From Chloroflexota bacterium (GTDB taxonomy: Bacteria > Chloroflexota > Limnocylindria > Limnocylindrales > CSP1-4): a DNA stretch of 64,000 bases. Under the pieces are notes generated by a model. That model saw nothing but the letters and a program-made list of their open reading frames with translations. It did not search any database and had not been told where the DNA came from. This document shows, piece after piece, positions 25,474-39,574 of the stretch. The stretch is from contig CANJLL010000009.1 in NCBI GenBank assembly GCA_947475545.1, positions 1-64,000 of the forward strand, given 5' to 3'. The first letter of the stretch is position 1, and each line of letters begins with the position of its first letter. The translations under genes and the position numbers were made by a program.

Positions 25474-26823
25474 ATGCAGCGCTACCTCCGCGTCCTCCGG
25501 CAGCGCGCGTACGCCCTGCTGTGGGGCGGCGCCACCGTCTCGTCGCTGGGTGACGGGATGACGTTCGTCGCCCTCGTCTGGCTGGTCCTAGAGCGCGGCG
25601 GCGGGGCGGCGGAGGTGGGTTGGCTGGGCGCCGCGTACAGCGCCCCGGTGATCATCGGCGGGCTGGCCGGCGGCCTGGTCCTGGACCGGTTCGATCCTCG
25701 GAAGGTGCTGATGATCGACAACACGATCCGGGGCCTCGTGATGGCGTCAGTGCCAATCGCGGCGGCGCTGGGGGTGCTCACGCTCCCGCACATCTTCCTG
25801 GCCGCGGCCACGTACGGGCTGCTGTACATGGTCTCGGCCGCGGGGATGCCCACCATCCTCCCGCGCCTCCTCTCGGGCGACGAGTTGATCACGGCGAACG
25901 CGATGGAATCGATCTCCTGGAGCATCGGTGGGCTGGTTGGCCCGGTGCTGGCCGGGCTGCTGATCGCGGTCATCGGGGCGCCGACGGTGCTGGCCTTCGA
26001 CGCGCTCAGCTACGGCGTCTTCGTCGCGTGCCTGCTGGGGATGGGCCAGCTCCCCGCGCTGGTCCGAAGCGCGGCAGGCGTTTCGCCGGGCAGCGGAACG
26101 CCCGGGGTCGAAGGCGACGCCGGCCCGGCCGAAGCCAGCCAGGCGGGTTCGGCGCCGGAGGCCGGCCTCGTGACCGGCACGGGTTCGAAGCCTGCCGGCC
26201 GCGGCCTGGGGCCGGCGGTCCGCTTCATCCTGGGCACGCCCGCGGTGCTGGCGATCACGCTGATCTACATGACCGGCAACATCGGCGAGGGAATCTTCAC
26301 GGTCTTCGCGCCGATCTACGTGCGCGACGTCCTCCACGGCGATGCGGCGGTGTACGGCGTGGTCGTGAGCGCGTTCACGGGTGGGGCGCTGATCGGGGCC
26401 GTGGCAGTGGGGGCGCTGGGCTGGCGCTGGCCGCTGGGCCGGTCGATCGCTGCGGCCGTCCTCGCCGCCGGCCTCGTCCAGGGGCTGCTCATCTTCCGGC
26501 CGTCGCTGGCGCCGCTGGTGCTGGTGCTGGTGGGGATCGGGCTCTGTTCGTCGTGCCTGACGGCGTGGGCGCAGACGATCCGAATGCGGCTCATCCCGCC
26601 CGAGCTGCGCGGCCGCGTCTTCGCCGTGCTGCGCACGCTGATGCGCGGGACGCCGCCGCTGGGCTCGCTGCTGGCGGGGTTCCTGCTGGCGGGCGGCGAC
26701 ATCACCTGGGCGGTGCTGGTGGCGACGGTGCTCAACGTGGTCCCGGGCTCCATCGGTCTGATCCACCCGTCCCTGGGCCGGGCAGCGACGGGGGAGGCGA
26801 AGGCCGCTCCAGCCTTGGCCTGA
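25474..26823 (+). CDS. MFS transporter, MFS_3-type exporter
   Basis: 449 aa from ATG 25474 (the first Met before the transporter core). Twelve predicted helices. The inner loop carries DRFDPRKVLMIDN, equivalent to the MFS A-motif, and GLVGPVLAGLLIAVIG. An Ala/Gly/Pro-rich central loop (about 200-250) joins the two halves. It resembles the enterobactin-exporter/macrolide-efflux group (MFS_3), but the substrate is unknown. It ends one base before the convergent membrane-protein gene. Confidence 0.88.
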   Translation: MQRYLRVLRQRAYALLWGGATVSSLGDGMTFVALVWLVLERGGGAAEVGWLGAAYSAPVIIGGLAGGLVLDRFDPRKVLMIDNTIRGLVMASVPIAAALGVLTLPHIFLAAATYGLLYMVSAAGMPTILPRLLSGDELITANAMESISWSIGGLVGPVLAGLLIAVIGAPTVLAFDALSYGVFVACLLGMGQLPALVRSAAGVSPGSGTPGVEGDAGPAEASQAGSAPEAGLVTGTGSKPAGRGLGPAVRFILGTPAVLAITLIYMTGNIGEGIFTVFAPIYVRDVLHGDAAVYGVVVSAFTGGALIGAVAVGALGWRWPLGRSIAAAVLAAGLVQGLLIFRPSLAPLVLVLVGIGLCSSCLTAWAQTIRMRLIPPELRGRVFAVLRTLMRGTPPLGSLLAGFLLAGGDITWAVLVATVLNVVPGSIGLIHPSLGRAATGEAKAAPALA

Positions 26824-26824
26824 A

Positions 26825-27406
26825 TCAGGCGGCGCCACCCCAGCGACCCGCCATCCACGCGCTGCCGATGAGGATGAGCGCCAGGCACGCGACCGCAAGC
26901 GTGATGGCGCCCCAGCCGGCGCGGGCCTCACTGCCCCTGAAGGCGATGGCGGCGTAGCCGGCGCCGCCGGCCGCGACGACGACGGTCAGCATGAAGATCC
27001 AGTCCAGGCGCATGAACAGGTGGCTCAGCACAGCGCCGTCGACCGCGATGAAGGCGAGCCAGCCGCCCCAGGTCAGCGCGCAGCCAAGGGATCGCGCCAG
27101 GCGCGTGGCGCCGGCCCGGCGCACCAGCTCGACGCTGATCACCATGGCCGGGAAGAACAGGACGACGATGACGGCCAGGGAGACCAGCCCGACGGGAACG
27201 AGCGAGTCGACCATGGCCGAAGCGGCCTCGCTGGGCTCCGCGCTTTCCGACAGCGCCAGCCAGCCGTACGACGCGGCGACGGCGAGGATGCTCAGGGCCA
27301 GGTACGCGACCGTCGGCCGCAGCATGCCCCGACCGAGTGCCGGCACGCGGGACCGCGGCCCGTTGGGACGCCCGGCAGGATCGCGGTCGCGAGCGGACGT
27401 CCTCAT
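26825..27406 (-). CDS. Integral membrane protein of unknown function
   Basis: 193 aa from ATG 27406, preceded by GGAGGGG. After a basic N-terminal region (1-28) there are five hydrophobic segments (about 30-52, 70-95, 108-125, 133-155, 165-190). A Glu/Ser-rich loop follows helix 1. Not recognised. Confidence 0.65.
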   Translation of the reverse strand: MRTSARDRDPAGRPNGPRSRVPALGRGMLRPTVAYLALSILAVAASYGWLALSESAEPSEAASAMVDSLVPVGLVSLAVIVVLFFPAMVISVELVRRAGATRLARSLGCALTWGGWLAFIAVDGAVLSHLFMRLDWIFMLTVVVAAGGAGYAAIAFRGSEARAGWGAITLAVACLALILIGSAWMAGRWGGAA

Positions 27407-27442
27407 CACCCCTCCATCCGGATTCGCGTTGCGTTGATTCTG

Positions 27443-28138
27443 TCAGTCGCCGAGGAGCGCGCCCAGCTGGCCCAGGATGCGCGCGGTCGCGCCCCAGACC
27501 ACGACCTCCTCCACGTGGAACGCCCCGTAGCGGAGCCGCCAGTCCTGCATCGGGCGCTCGTGGACCTCGATGGGGGCGCCGGGCAGGAAGTGCCGGAGCG
27601 GCGCCTCCAGGATGCGGGCCACCTCGGCTGGGGAAGCGACCAGGACCGGCCGCCGCTCGGCGATCGCCAGGACCGGCGTCACCGCGAAGCCCGACACCGG
27701 GATGTAGAAGAGATCGAGCAGGCCGATCACACGGACCCCGGCGGCTTCGGCGTCCAGCCCCACCTCCTCGTTCGCCTCGCGGAGCGCGGTGGCCACGGCG
27801 TCGACGTCCTCCGGCTCCACCACGCCGCCCGGGAAGCTGATCTCGCCCGAATGGGGTCGATTGCCCCGCGCGACCCGCTCGGTGAGGATGACGTGCGCGT
27901 CCCCGTCCTCGCCGGGCGTGACGAGGACCAGCACGGATGCCGGCCGGCCCACGCCCGGAGCCACGCCGGTGCCGCCCTCGCCCGGGCCGCCGACGCCCGG
28001 CTGCATTCGGTCGTTGAGCGTCTCGGTGGCGTGCGTCTTGCCGTCCTCGCCGATCCGCATGGGGCGGAGCGCCGGGTACGACGCCGGCAGGACCGCCGGG
28101 AGCGTGGCCAGGCGGGCGACCGCCTCGGAGTACTTCAC
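27443..28138 (-). CDS. Nudix hydrolase, coenzyme A pyrophosphatase type
   Basis: 231 aa from GTG 28138, supported by TATCGT seven bases upstream. The Nudix box GGVVEPEDVDAVATALREANEEVGL is intact (REANEE metal-binding helix; described here by parts: GGVVEPED and REANEEVGL). Upstream, LTERVARGNRPHSGEISFPGG matches the NudL/CoA-pyrophosphatase signature RxxxLRxHxGxxxFPGG in spacing. It would hydrolyse CoA or acyl-CoA to phosphopantetheine and ADP. A Gly/Pro-rich loop (about 45-65) interrupts the N-terminal part. Confidence 0.85.
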   Translation of the reverse strand: MKYSEAVARLATLPAVLPASYPALRPMRIGEDGKTHATETLNDRMQPGVGGPGEGGTGVAPGVGRPASVLVLVTPGEDGDAHVILTERVARGNRPHSGEISFPGGVVEPEDVDAVATALREANEEVGLDAEAAGVRVIGLLDLFYIPVSGFAVTPVLAIAERRPVLVASPAEVARILEAPLRHFLPGAPIEVHERPMQDWRLRYGAFHVEEVVVWGATARILGQLGALLGD

Positions 28139-28205
28139 GTCGGGCACGATACGGCGCGAACGCAAGCCCGCGCCGCGCGCGCTGCGTCCGCGCCGAGATC
28201 CGTGG

Positions 28206-30977
<2,772 letters not shown>

Positions 30978-31014
30978 GGTCAGCCTCGCTTCGCTCGTTT
31001 GTGTGCGGCGGGCG

Positions 31015-32142
31015 TCAGGCCCGCGGGTCGGGTTGGTTGGCCAGGGCGAGGAAGGCTTCCGCCGATGCGCGGGCCTCCTCGGGGAGATGGGTGGGCAGGA
31101 CCACCCGGATCCGGACGTACAGGTCGCCGGGACCGTCGCCCTTGAGGCGGGGCATGCCCTGCTTGCTGAGTCGGAAGGTCTTGCCGTTCTGGGTCCCGGG
31201 CGGGAGCGTGAGCAGCACGCGGCCCTTGAGGGTGCCCACCGGCACCTCGCCGCCCAGGAGCGCCTCGCCGAGGGTGATGGGGATCTCGCGCTCCAGGTCC
31301 GCGCCGCGCCGCGTGAAGACGCCGTTGGGCCGCACCTGGACCACGACCACCAGGTCCCGGCCGTCGGGGCCCTTGCCGGTGAGCTTGACCCGGCTGCCGG
31401 TGTCCACGCCAGCCGGAATGCTGACCTCCAGTCGCCGATCGCCGATCTCGACGATCCGCGTGGTGCCGTGGAACGCCTCCTCGAGCACCAGCTCCGCGTT
31501 GGCCTCGACGGGAGCCGCCGCTGCCGCGTTGCCGCCGCGCCCGCCACCCTGCGCCCGCCCGCCACCAACGGACCCAAAGCCGCCGCTGCCCATGCCCGAG
31601 AGCACGTCCTCGAACGAGCCGCCGGCCCCGCTCGCCCCGCCCCGCCCGCGGCCCTGGCGACCCGATCCGGCCCCGGCGCCGCGGCCTGCCGCATCGTCGG
31701 CCGCGCCGGCGTCGCCGCCGAACATCATCCGGAAGAAGTCCGAGAATTCCCCTCCCCCGGCGTCGGCGCCGGGCGTGCGGAACTCATAGCGCGCGCCGCC
31801 GCCCGGCCCGCCTGCGCCGCCGAACCCGGAGTAGCCCGCAAACGGCCCACTGGGACCGAACGGGTCGCCGGGGCCACCGCCCGGGCGCCGGCCCGTGGTC
31901 GGGCCGGCCCGCGAGTAGGCCTCCCAGTCCTTGCCGAACCGGTCGTACTTCTCGCGCTTGGCCGGGTCCGACAGGACCTCGTTGGCCTCGTTGATCTCCT
32001 TGAACCGCCGTTCGGCACCCTTGTCGCCCGGCTTGGCATCAGGGTGATGCTCGCGCGCGAGCTTGCGGAAGGCCTTCTTGATCTCGGCCTGGGTTGCCGT
32101 CCGCGCCACGCCAAGAGCCTTGTAGTAGTCCCGGATGTCCAT
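31015..32142 (-). CDS. DnaJ/CbpA-type J-domain co-chaperone
   Basis: 375 aa. J-domain (1-70) with the HPD motif in [10 protein letters not shown], which stimulates DnaK ATPase. A long Gly/Arg-rich linker (about 80-205) replaces the zinc-finger region, so this is the CbpA/class B type rather than canonical DnaJ. The C-terminal substrate-binding domains (about 210-365) include [16 protein letters not shown] and [12 protein letters not shown]. No dnaK or grpE lies in the window. Confidence 0.93.
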   Translation of the reverse strand: MDIRDYYKALGVARTATQAEIKKAFRKLAREHHPDAKPGDKGAERRFKEINEANEVLSDPAKREKYDRFGKDWEAYSRAGPTTGRRPGGGPGDPFGPSGPFAGYSGFGGAGGPGGGARYEFRTPGADAGGGEFSDFFRMMFGGDAGAADDAAGRGAGAGSGRQGRGRGGASGAGGSFEDVLSGMGSGGFGSVGGGRAQGGGRGGNAAAAAPVEANAELVLEEAFHGTTRIVEIGDRRLEVSIPAGVDTGSRVKLTGKGPDGRDLVVVVQVRPNGVFTRRGADLEREIPITLGEALLGGEVPVGTLKGRVLLTLPPGTQNGKTFRLSKQGMPRLKGDGPGDLYVRIRVVLPTHLPEEARASAEAFLALANQPDPRA

Positions 32143-32283
32143 GGTTCAGTGCCCGCCAGACGGCCGCGGGGGGCGTTGGCCGCTGTGGTCCTCGCTCACG
32201 CACGTCCGGGTGCGCTCGCTCCGGTCCTCTCGGCCGCCTTCCCCGCGACTCGTCTGGACGGTCACTGTGTGCTTTCTCCTCCG

Positions 32284-34752
<2,469 letters not shown>

Positions 34753-34952
34753 TGGTGTCTCCTTGTGCCCCGGCTCACCGGGACGGTGCTGGTAGGTCCT
34801 CGTGGGTGGATTGTCGGCGGAGCGTGTGCTCCGTGGCGCTTGGGGTTTTGACTGGTTTCTGGCTGGTGCTCGAACGATCTGGGTCGGATGAGGTCGGTTG
34901 GCAGGGCGTGGGCCCTGGCCGGGAGTTGGCTATCGTCAGGCGAGGGGAACGG

Positions 34953-35378
34953 TCATCCCGTCGCGCTGCCGCGCCGCGTCGCCGTCGCGCCCGGCGGCGC
35001 CGCGGCGGCCTCGGCCTCCGGCGCCCCGGCGGCCCCGGTGTCGGGCTCCGATTCCGTGGTACACAAGCCGGCCGCGATGCCCTCGTCGTAGAGGGCCTCG
35101 AGGATCCGGGCGCCGAGGCGCTCCTCGAGCTCGAAGAGGATGCGCACTCCGGCCAGGTTGACGCCGAGGTTCTGGGTGAGGTGGCGGATCCACAGGACCC
35201 GCCGAATGTCCTGCTCTGAGTAGAGACGGATGTTGGTCGGCGTCCGGGCGGGACAGACCAGCCCTTCGTCCTCGTAGATGCGGAGCGTTCGAGGGTGAAC
35301 GCTCAGGATGCTGGCCGCCACGCTGATGACATAGACGGGTCGCAGCGGATCCCGATCATCCGGCCGGCGGAGTGCCAT
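34953..35378 (-). CDS. hspR: HspR-type MerR-family heat-shock repressor
   Basis: 141 aa. MerR winged-helix DNA-binding domain (about 14-85): YVISVAASILSVHPRTLRIY, EDEGLVCPARTPTNIRLYS, and the helix RVLWIRHLTQNLGVNLAGV typical of HspR. The tail (about 105-141) is Ala/Pro-rich and disordered. HspR represses dnaK, clpB and lon operons at normal temperature. The downstream order lon, dnaJ-like, clpB on the same strand supports the assignment. Classical HAIR operators (CTTGAGT-N7-ACTCAAG) were not found. Confidence 0.88.
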   Translation of the reverse strand: MALRRPDDRDPLRPVYVISVAASILSVHPRTLRIYEDEGLVCPARTPTNIRLYSEQDIRRVLWIRHLTQNLGVNLAGVRILFELEERLGARILEALYDEGIAAGLCTTESEPDTGAAGAPEAEAAAAPPGATATRRGSATG

Positions 35379-35720
35379 GGCCTCAGGCCCCCGTCCCGAA
35401 AGCGTGGTTGCCCGCGCCCCGGGTGCTGCTGGTCCGGGGGAAGGTCATGAAGCATCCTAGAAGCCTGACAATCCCATTGTCAAGAGAGCGGAGTGTAAGG
35501 AATTCTATATCGAGGTCCGGCGGTCGTGACCGGGCGTCGCGGGGCGGGCCTGGATCCAACGGACTGCGCGCCTGGACCCAACGGACCGTGTGCCCGGACC
35601 GGCTGAGCTCAGCCGCGTGGGCAGGGGCGTCCAGCGGCCTCACCGCGCGGTCCATGCCTTTGGGCTCGGCCCCACTGGCTCTGCCCGCAGCGCGGGGAGC
35701 CAGGTCTCGAACGCGGGGAG
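35379..35720. other. 342-base region without a convincing gene: hspR promoter and short leader ORF
   Basis: Between hspR and the RCK gene. It holds the hspR promoter with an internal palindrome. It also contains a possible 21-codon minus-strand leader ORF (35383-35448) whose ATG lies five bases after the -10 box and whose stop is four bases before hspR. The stretch 35520-35720 has nothing recognised. Confidence 0.5.
35454..35483 (-). promoter_or_regulatory. hspR promoter with a TGACAAT palindrome in the spacer
   Basis: On the minus strand a perfect -35 TTGACA (35478-35483) and a -10 TAGGAT (35454-35459) have an 18-base spacer. A perfect inverted repeat TGACAAT-N3-ATTGTCA (35466-35482) overlaps the -35 and spacer, exactly where a repressor would block polymerase. 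Likely autoregulation by HspR or another repressor; inference. Confidence 0.65.
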
Positions 35721-36407
35721 TCAGGCTCCCGCGACTCCGTCGGTCCCCGTCGCTCCGATGAGCAGCAGGTGGAGCGCTCGCTCGCACGCCTTGTTGCCGA
35801 TCGCGATCACCTTGTCGCTTTCGCGCAGCGCCATGTCGGGCGTCAGGGGCACGGCCACGCCATCGCGGATGATGCCGAAGAGGGCGCAGCCCTCGGGCAT
35901 CGCCAGTTGGCTTGGCGTCCTGCCGACGGCTGGTGAGTCGGCCTGCAGGTGTGCCTCGATCAGCTCCAGCCGGCCCTCGCCGAGGGTGGCCAGGTGGAGC
36001 AACTCCTGGACCGGGATGTCCTGCTCGATTGTGCCCAGGATCATTCGGGTCGGGCTGGCCAGCTCATCGACGCCGAGGTGGTGGAAGAGCTCCTCGTTCT
36101 TGGGGTTGTTCACCCGCGCGATGGTCCGCGGCACGTCGAAGTGATGCTTGGCCATCTGGCAGATGACAAGGTTGTCCTCGTCGTCGCCCGTCACCGCTGC
36201 CACGATGTCCGCCCGGGCGCAGCCGGCCTTGCCCAGCGAGGTGCCCTCGCAGCCATCCGCCGAGATGACGATCGAGCCCAGCTCGTCGGTGATCTGGTCC
36301 GCCCGGCTGTGGTCCTTCTCCATGATCACGACCTCGTGGCCGTTCTCGATCAGCTCCTTGGCGAGGTAGTAGCCAACTTTCCCGCCACCCACGACCAGGA
36401 TGAACAT
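35721..36407 (-). CDS. TrkA-like potassium-channel regulatory protein (RCK_N + RCK_C)
   Basis: 228 aa. N-terminal Rossmann RCK domain (FILVVGGGKVGYYLA; acidic ribose-binding position in VVIMEKD) that binds NAD(H) or ATP, followed by a TrkA_C domain (about 140-218). Such proteins gate Trk/Ktr channel subunits. It lies three bases after the second RCK gene. No trkH/ktrB channel subunit is in the window; KimA is the only transporter nearby. Confidence 0.88.
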   Translation of the reverse strand: MFILVVGGGKVGYYLAKELIENGHEVVIMEKDHSRADQITDELGSIVISADGCEGTSLGKAGCARADIVAAVTGDDEDNLVICQMAKHHFDVPRTIARVNNPKNEELFHHLGVDELASPTRMILGTIEQDIPVQELLHLATLGEGRLELIEAHLQADSPAVGRTPSQLAMPEGCALFGIIRDGVAVPLTPDMALRESDKVIAIGNKACERALHLLLIGATGTDGVAGA

Positions 36408-36410
36408 CGC

Positions 36411-36956
36411 TCAGGCCTCCCGGCTGGTTGTGTCGCCGGCCGACGCCCCGGTCTCCCCGTTCGTCTCGCCCGAGCCGCCGTGGTACATCTGGTGCAGCTC
36501 GCGACCGTGGCCGGCGCGGCTCCCGCTGCTGGCGCGGATGCCGGACTGGCCGGAGACCGGCAGGCCGAGGTGGGCGCTCACCGCGTCGGCCACCAGCGTG
36601 GTTCGACAGAGGGTTGTCAGGCCCAGCTCTGCGTAGGCGGCGGCTCGAACCGGGTCGTTGATCTTGGCGATCACCCGCTTGGCACCCAGCCCTTCGGCGG
36701 CGACCTGCGCGGCCATCACGTTGCGGTTGTCACCCTCGGTGAGGGACAGGAAGACGTCGGCATCCTCGGCGCCGACGCGGCGCAGCGTGTCCTCGTCCGT
36801 TCCGTCGCCCCGGACCGCGCTCCCGCGGAAGGTGCTGGCCAGGCGTCCAAAGGCCCTGGTGCTGATGTCCAGGATGACCACCTGGTGCCCGGCGGCGTCA
36901 TAGCTCTCGGCGAGCGCGGCCCCAACCCGGCCACAGCCCACGATCACGATCTTCAC
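36411..36956 (-). CDS. Second TrkA-like RCK_N protein
   Basis: 181 aa from GTG 36956, overlapping the USP stop (GTGA). Rossmann RCK_N domain: KIVIVGCGRVGAALAES, VVILDIS, GDGTDEDTLRRVGAEDADVFLSL. It lacks a TrkA_C domain; residues 140-181 are a Gly/Ser/His-rich tail. The pair of RCK proteins may form a mixed ring. Confidence 0.86.
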   Translation of the reverse strand: MKIVIVGCGRVGAALAESYDAAGHQVVILDISTRAFGRLASTFRGSAVRGDGTDEDTLRRVGAEDADVFLSLTEGDNRNVMAAQVAAEGLGAKRVIAKINDPVRAAAYAELGLTTLCRTTLVADAVSAHLGLPVSGQSGIRASSGSRAGHGRELHQMYHGGSGETNGETGASAGDTTSREA

Positions 36957-37411
36957 GACGCTCCCTCCGGGATGGGCTCGCGCACGACCCAGACCGCGCA
37001 CGGCGCGTTCTTGAGGACGTACGGGATGGTGCGGCCGATGACGAACTCGCCGCCGAACTTCTTGCGATAGGGGAGGCCCAGGATGAGGAGGTCCGCGTCG
37101 CGCTCAAGCGCCTCATCCACCAGCGCAGGGCCGGCGTCGCGGGCTTGCAGGAGGACCGGCTCGATGATGACCTTGCTCTCCTCGGCGATCTCCTCGGCAG
37201 AGTCCAGCACGCGCTGTGCCTCGTCGGAGTGGCCCGCGATGTCCGCGTCGAGCGGCTGCGACCAGCTCACCTCCACGACGTGGACGGCCACGAGCTCGGC
37301 TCGGTTGGCCCGGGCCAGCTCACAGGCGATGCGCGTGATCCGGGCATCGCTCCGGCCGCCGTTCAGGGCGACCACCGCTCGCCGGAACGAGGGAGTCTGG
37401 GTCTCGAGCAC
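36953..37411 (-). CDS. Universal stress protein domain protein
   Basis: 152 aa, GTG start. Single UspA domain: a beta-strand start RAVVALNGG and the late nucleotide-loop region LLILGLPYRKKFGGEFVIG followed by NAPCAVWVVRE. The loop resembles the ATP-binding G-x2-G-x9-G pattern imperfectly. It stands between KimA and the RCK genes, suggesting a link to potassium or ATP status. Confidence 0.82.
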   Translation of the reverse strand: MLETQTPSFRRAVVALNGGRSDARITRIACELARANRAELVAVHVVEVSWSQPLDADIAGHSDEAQRVLDSAEEIAEESKVIIEPVLLQARDAGPALVDEALERDADLLILGLPYRKKFGGEFVIGRTIPYVLKNAPCAVWVVREPIPEGAS

Positions 37412-37533
37412 CGCTGGGCAGGACCTCGATGCTGGTCAGGTGCGCGCCCCGGGAGGGGCCGCTGGGCGAGACTGACGATACCACCGCCGAGCGGCAGGGA
37501 TGGGCACAGGCGGACTCGGGCCCGTCCCGCCGG

Positions 37534-39546
37534 CTAGTGGTCCCGGCGATACGGTACGTCGGCGATGACCGTGTGCTCCCGGCCAACCAGCGCGGCCTGG
37601 AGGCGCTTGGCCGTCTGGTTGTAGAGCACGCGATCCCACCAGTGACGTGCGACGTACTCGGGCAGGACCACGATGGTGATCGGCGCCTCGCGCCCCTCGG
37701 GCCACGCCTGGTCGAGCACGTCGAGGTAGGCGATGACTGGGGAGATGACCGCCCGATACGGCGATTCCACGATGACCAGCGAGATGTCCGGGAGCTGCCG
37801 CTCCCAGCGCTCCCTGAGACGGTCGCCATCCTCCGGGTCCTCGGTGACGTACACCGCGCGGACGTCCTTGGCCAGCGGCCTGGCGAAGTTGACGGCCTGG
37901 ATCACGGCCCGATTGATCCCGTTGACCGGGATGACCACCCGTTGCTCGCGGTGCGGGCCCGTGAAGACCATGTCGTCGCGGACCTTGAGTTCCTCGGCCT
38001 GGCCGTCGTACTGGCGCCGGATTGAGCTCATCAGGAGCACGAGCAGCGGGATCAGGATCAGGACCAGGAGCGAGGCCGGGGCCTTGGCCGCGGTCACCAC
38101 CACGGCCACGATGCCGGTGAGGATGGCGCCGAAGGCGTTGATGGCGAGGCGTCGCCGCCAGCCCGCGGGTCGCTCCCGGCGCCAGTGTCGGATCATGCCC
38201 GACTGGCTGATCGTGAAGTCGATGAACACGCCGACGGCGTACAGCGGGATCAGCAGATGGGTCTCGCCGCCGAACGCGACGATCAGGCTGGCGGCCACTG
38301 CGGCCAGCGCGACGATCCCGTAGGAGAACGCCAGCCGGTCGCCGCGCAGGGCGAACTGGCGTGGCATGAAGCCATCGTGGGCGAGGATCGCCAGGAGGCG
38401 CGGGAACGCGTTGAAGCTGGTGTTTGCGGCCAGGAACAGCAGGGTCGCCGTGAACGCCTGGAAGAGGAAGAACGGGATGGAGCCGTCGCCGTAGACCCGC
38501 CGGGCGACCTGGCTGATCACCGTCTGCTTCTCCGGCAAGTCGATGTGCGTGATGCCGAAGTTCACGGCCAGGAACGTGATCCCGATGAACAGGACGCCCA
38601 GGAGGGCGGCCATGACTGCCAGCGTGGTCGCGGCGTTCTTGGCTTCGGGGCGCTTGAACGCCGGCACGCCGGTCGCGATCGCCTCGGTGCCGGTCAGCGC
38701 CACGGCGCCGGCGGCGAAGGCCCGGACGAGGAGGAGGAGTCCCACGTTCTGGAGCGTCTCGCCGGCCTGCTCGCCGATCTGGGCCGGATACGACTGGCCC
38801 TCGCCGAGGAACACGATCCGGACGACGCCCACCCCGATCATGAGCAGCGCCGAGACGATGAACAGGTAGGTGGGGACGGCGAAGATGTTGCCCGCCTCGC
38901 GGATCCCGCGGAGGTTCGCGACCGTGATCAGGGCGATCGCCGCGACCCCGATCTCGACGCGGACGTCGTACAGCATCGGCGCGGCCGACGTGATCTGCTC
39001 GACGGCGGACGACGTCGACACCGCGACGGTCAGCACGTAGTCGATCAGGAGCGCCGACGCCGCGATCAGCGATGCGCCACGTCCGAAGTTGCGCTGCGAG
39101 ACGGAGTACGAGCCGCCGCCCGTCGGATAGGCGATGCAGATCTGTCGGTAGCTGATCGCCACCGTGATGAGCAGGACAGCGATCAGGATGCTGACCTGGA
39201 GGCCCAGGACCAGCGCCGCGGCACCGCCCAGGATCAGGACGCGCAGGATCTCCTCCGTCGCGTACGCCGAGGAGCTGATGGCGTCGGAGCTGAAGATTGC
39301 CAGGGCCTTGCGCTTGGAGAGGCGTTCGCCCATCTCCGCGTCGGTCGACAGCGCTGTGCCGATCAGGGCGGTCTTGACCCGCGCGAGCACGCGACCCGTG
39401 GCCGTCGTGGGCTTGCCGACCGTGGCCTTGGCGGTCAGGCGGCCCTCTCCGCTCCAGCGGAAGTAGGCCGCGTGCGGGCGCTCAACCCGGACGCGCTTGT
39501 CGCCCAGCTTGCGGCCCTGGAGCGGCCGCCGGCCGCCGCCGGTCAC
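37534..39546 (-). CDS. kimA: KimA-type potassium transporter with C-terminal USP-like domain
   Basis: 670 aa, GTG start with GGAAGG seven bases upstream. APC-superfamily fold with about 12 helices. Strong likeness to Bacillus KimA (YdaO): SKRKALAIFSSDAISSSAYAT, ISYRQICIAYPTGGGSYSVS, ALTGTEAIATGVPAFK, GDRLAFSYGIV and LIPLYAVGVFIDFTLSQ-like residues. The cytoplasmic C-terminal domain (about 510-670) resembles a universal stress protein. KimA is a proton-coupled high-affinity K+ importer, inhibited by c-di-AMP in Firmicutes. It is followed by USP and RCK genes. There is no room for a ydaO riboswitch: the preceding gene is 28 bases away. Confidence 0.85.
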   Translation of the reverse strand: MTGGGRRPLQGRKLGDKRVRVERPHAAYFRWSGEGRLTAKATVGKPTTATGRVLARVKTALIGTALSTDAEMGERLSKRKALAIFSSDAISSSAYATEEILRVLILGGAAALVLGLQVSILIAVLLITVAISYRQICIAYPTGGGSYSVSQRNFGRGASLIAASALLIDYVLTVAVSTSSAVEQITSAAPMLYDVRVEIGVAAIALITVANLRGIREAGNIFAVPTYLFIVSALLMIGVGVVRIVFLGEGQSYPAQIGEQAGETLQNVGLLLLVRAFAAGAVALTGTEAIATGVPAFKRPEAKNAATTLAVMAALLGVLFIGITFLAVNFGITHIDLPEKQTVISQVARRVYGDGSIPFFLFQAFTATLLFLAANTSFNAFPRLLAILAHDGFMPRQFALRGDRLAFSYGIVALAAVAASLIVAFGGETHLLIPLYAVGVFIDFTISQSGMIRHWRRERPAGWRRRLAINAFGAILTGIVAVVVTAAKAPASLLVLILIPLLVLLMSSIRRQYDGQAEELKVRDDMVFTGPHREQRVVIPVNGINRAVIQAVNFARPLAKDVRAVYVTEDPEDGDRLRERWERQLPDISLVIVESPYRAVISPVIAYLDVLDQAWPEGREAPITIVVLPEYVARHWWDRVLYNQTAKRLQAALVGREHTVIADVPYRRDH

Positions 39547-39574
39547 GTTCGCACCTTCCGGATCTCGCCGCGGC

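Noticed and set aside
34753..34952. HAIR operator between hspR and lon
   Set aside because: No CTTGAGT-N7-ACTCAAG-like repeat was found in this 200-base gap; only a lon Shine-Dalgarno is clear.
39547..39574. ydaO-type c-di-AMP riboswitch upstream of kimA
   Set aside because: Only 28 bases separate kimA from the preceding gene, too short for the aptamer.
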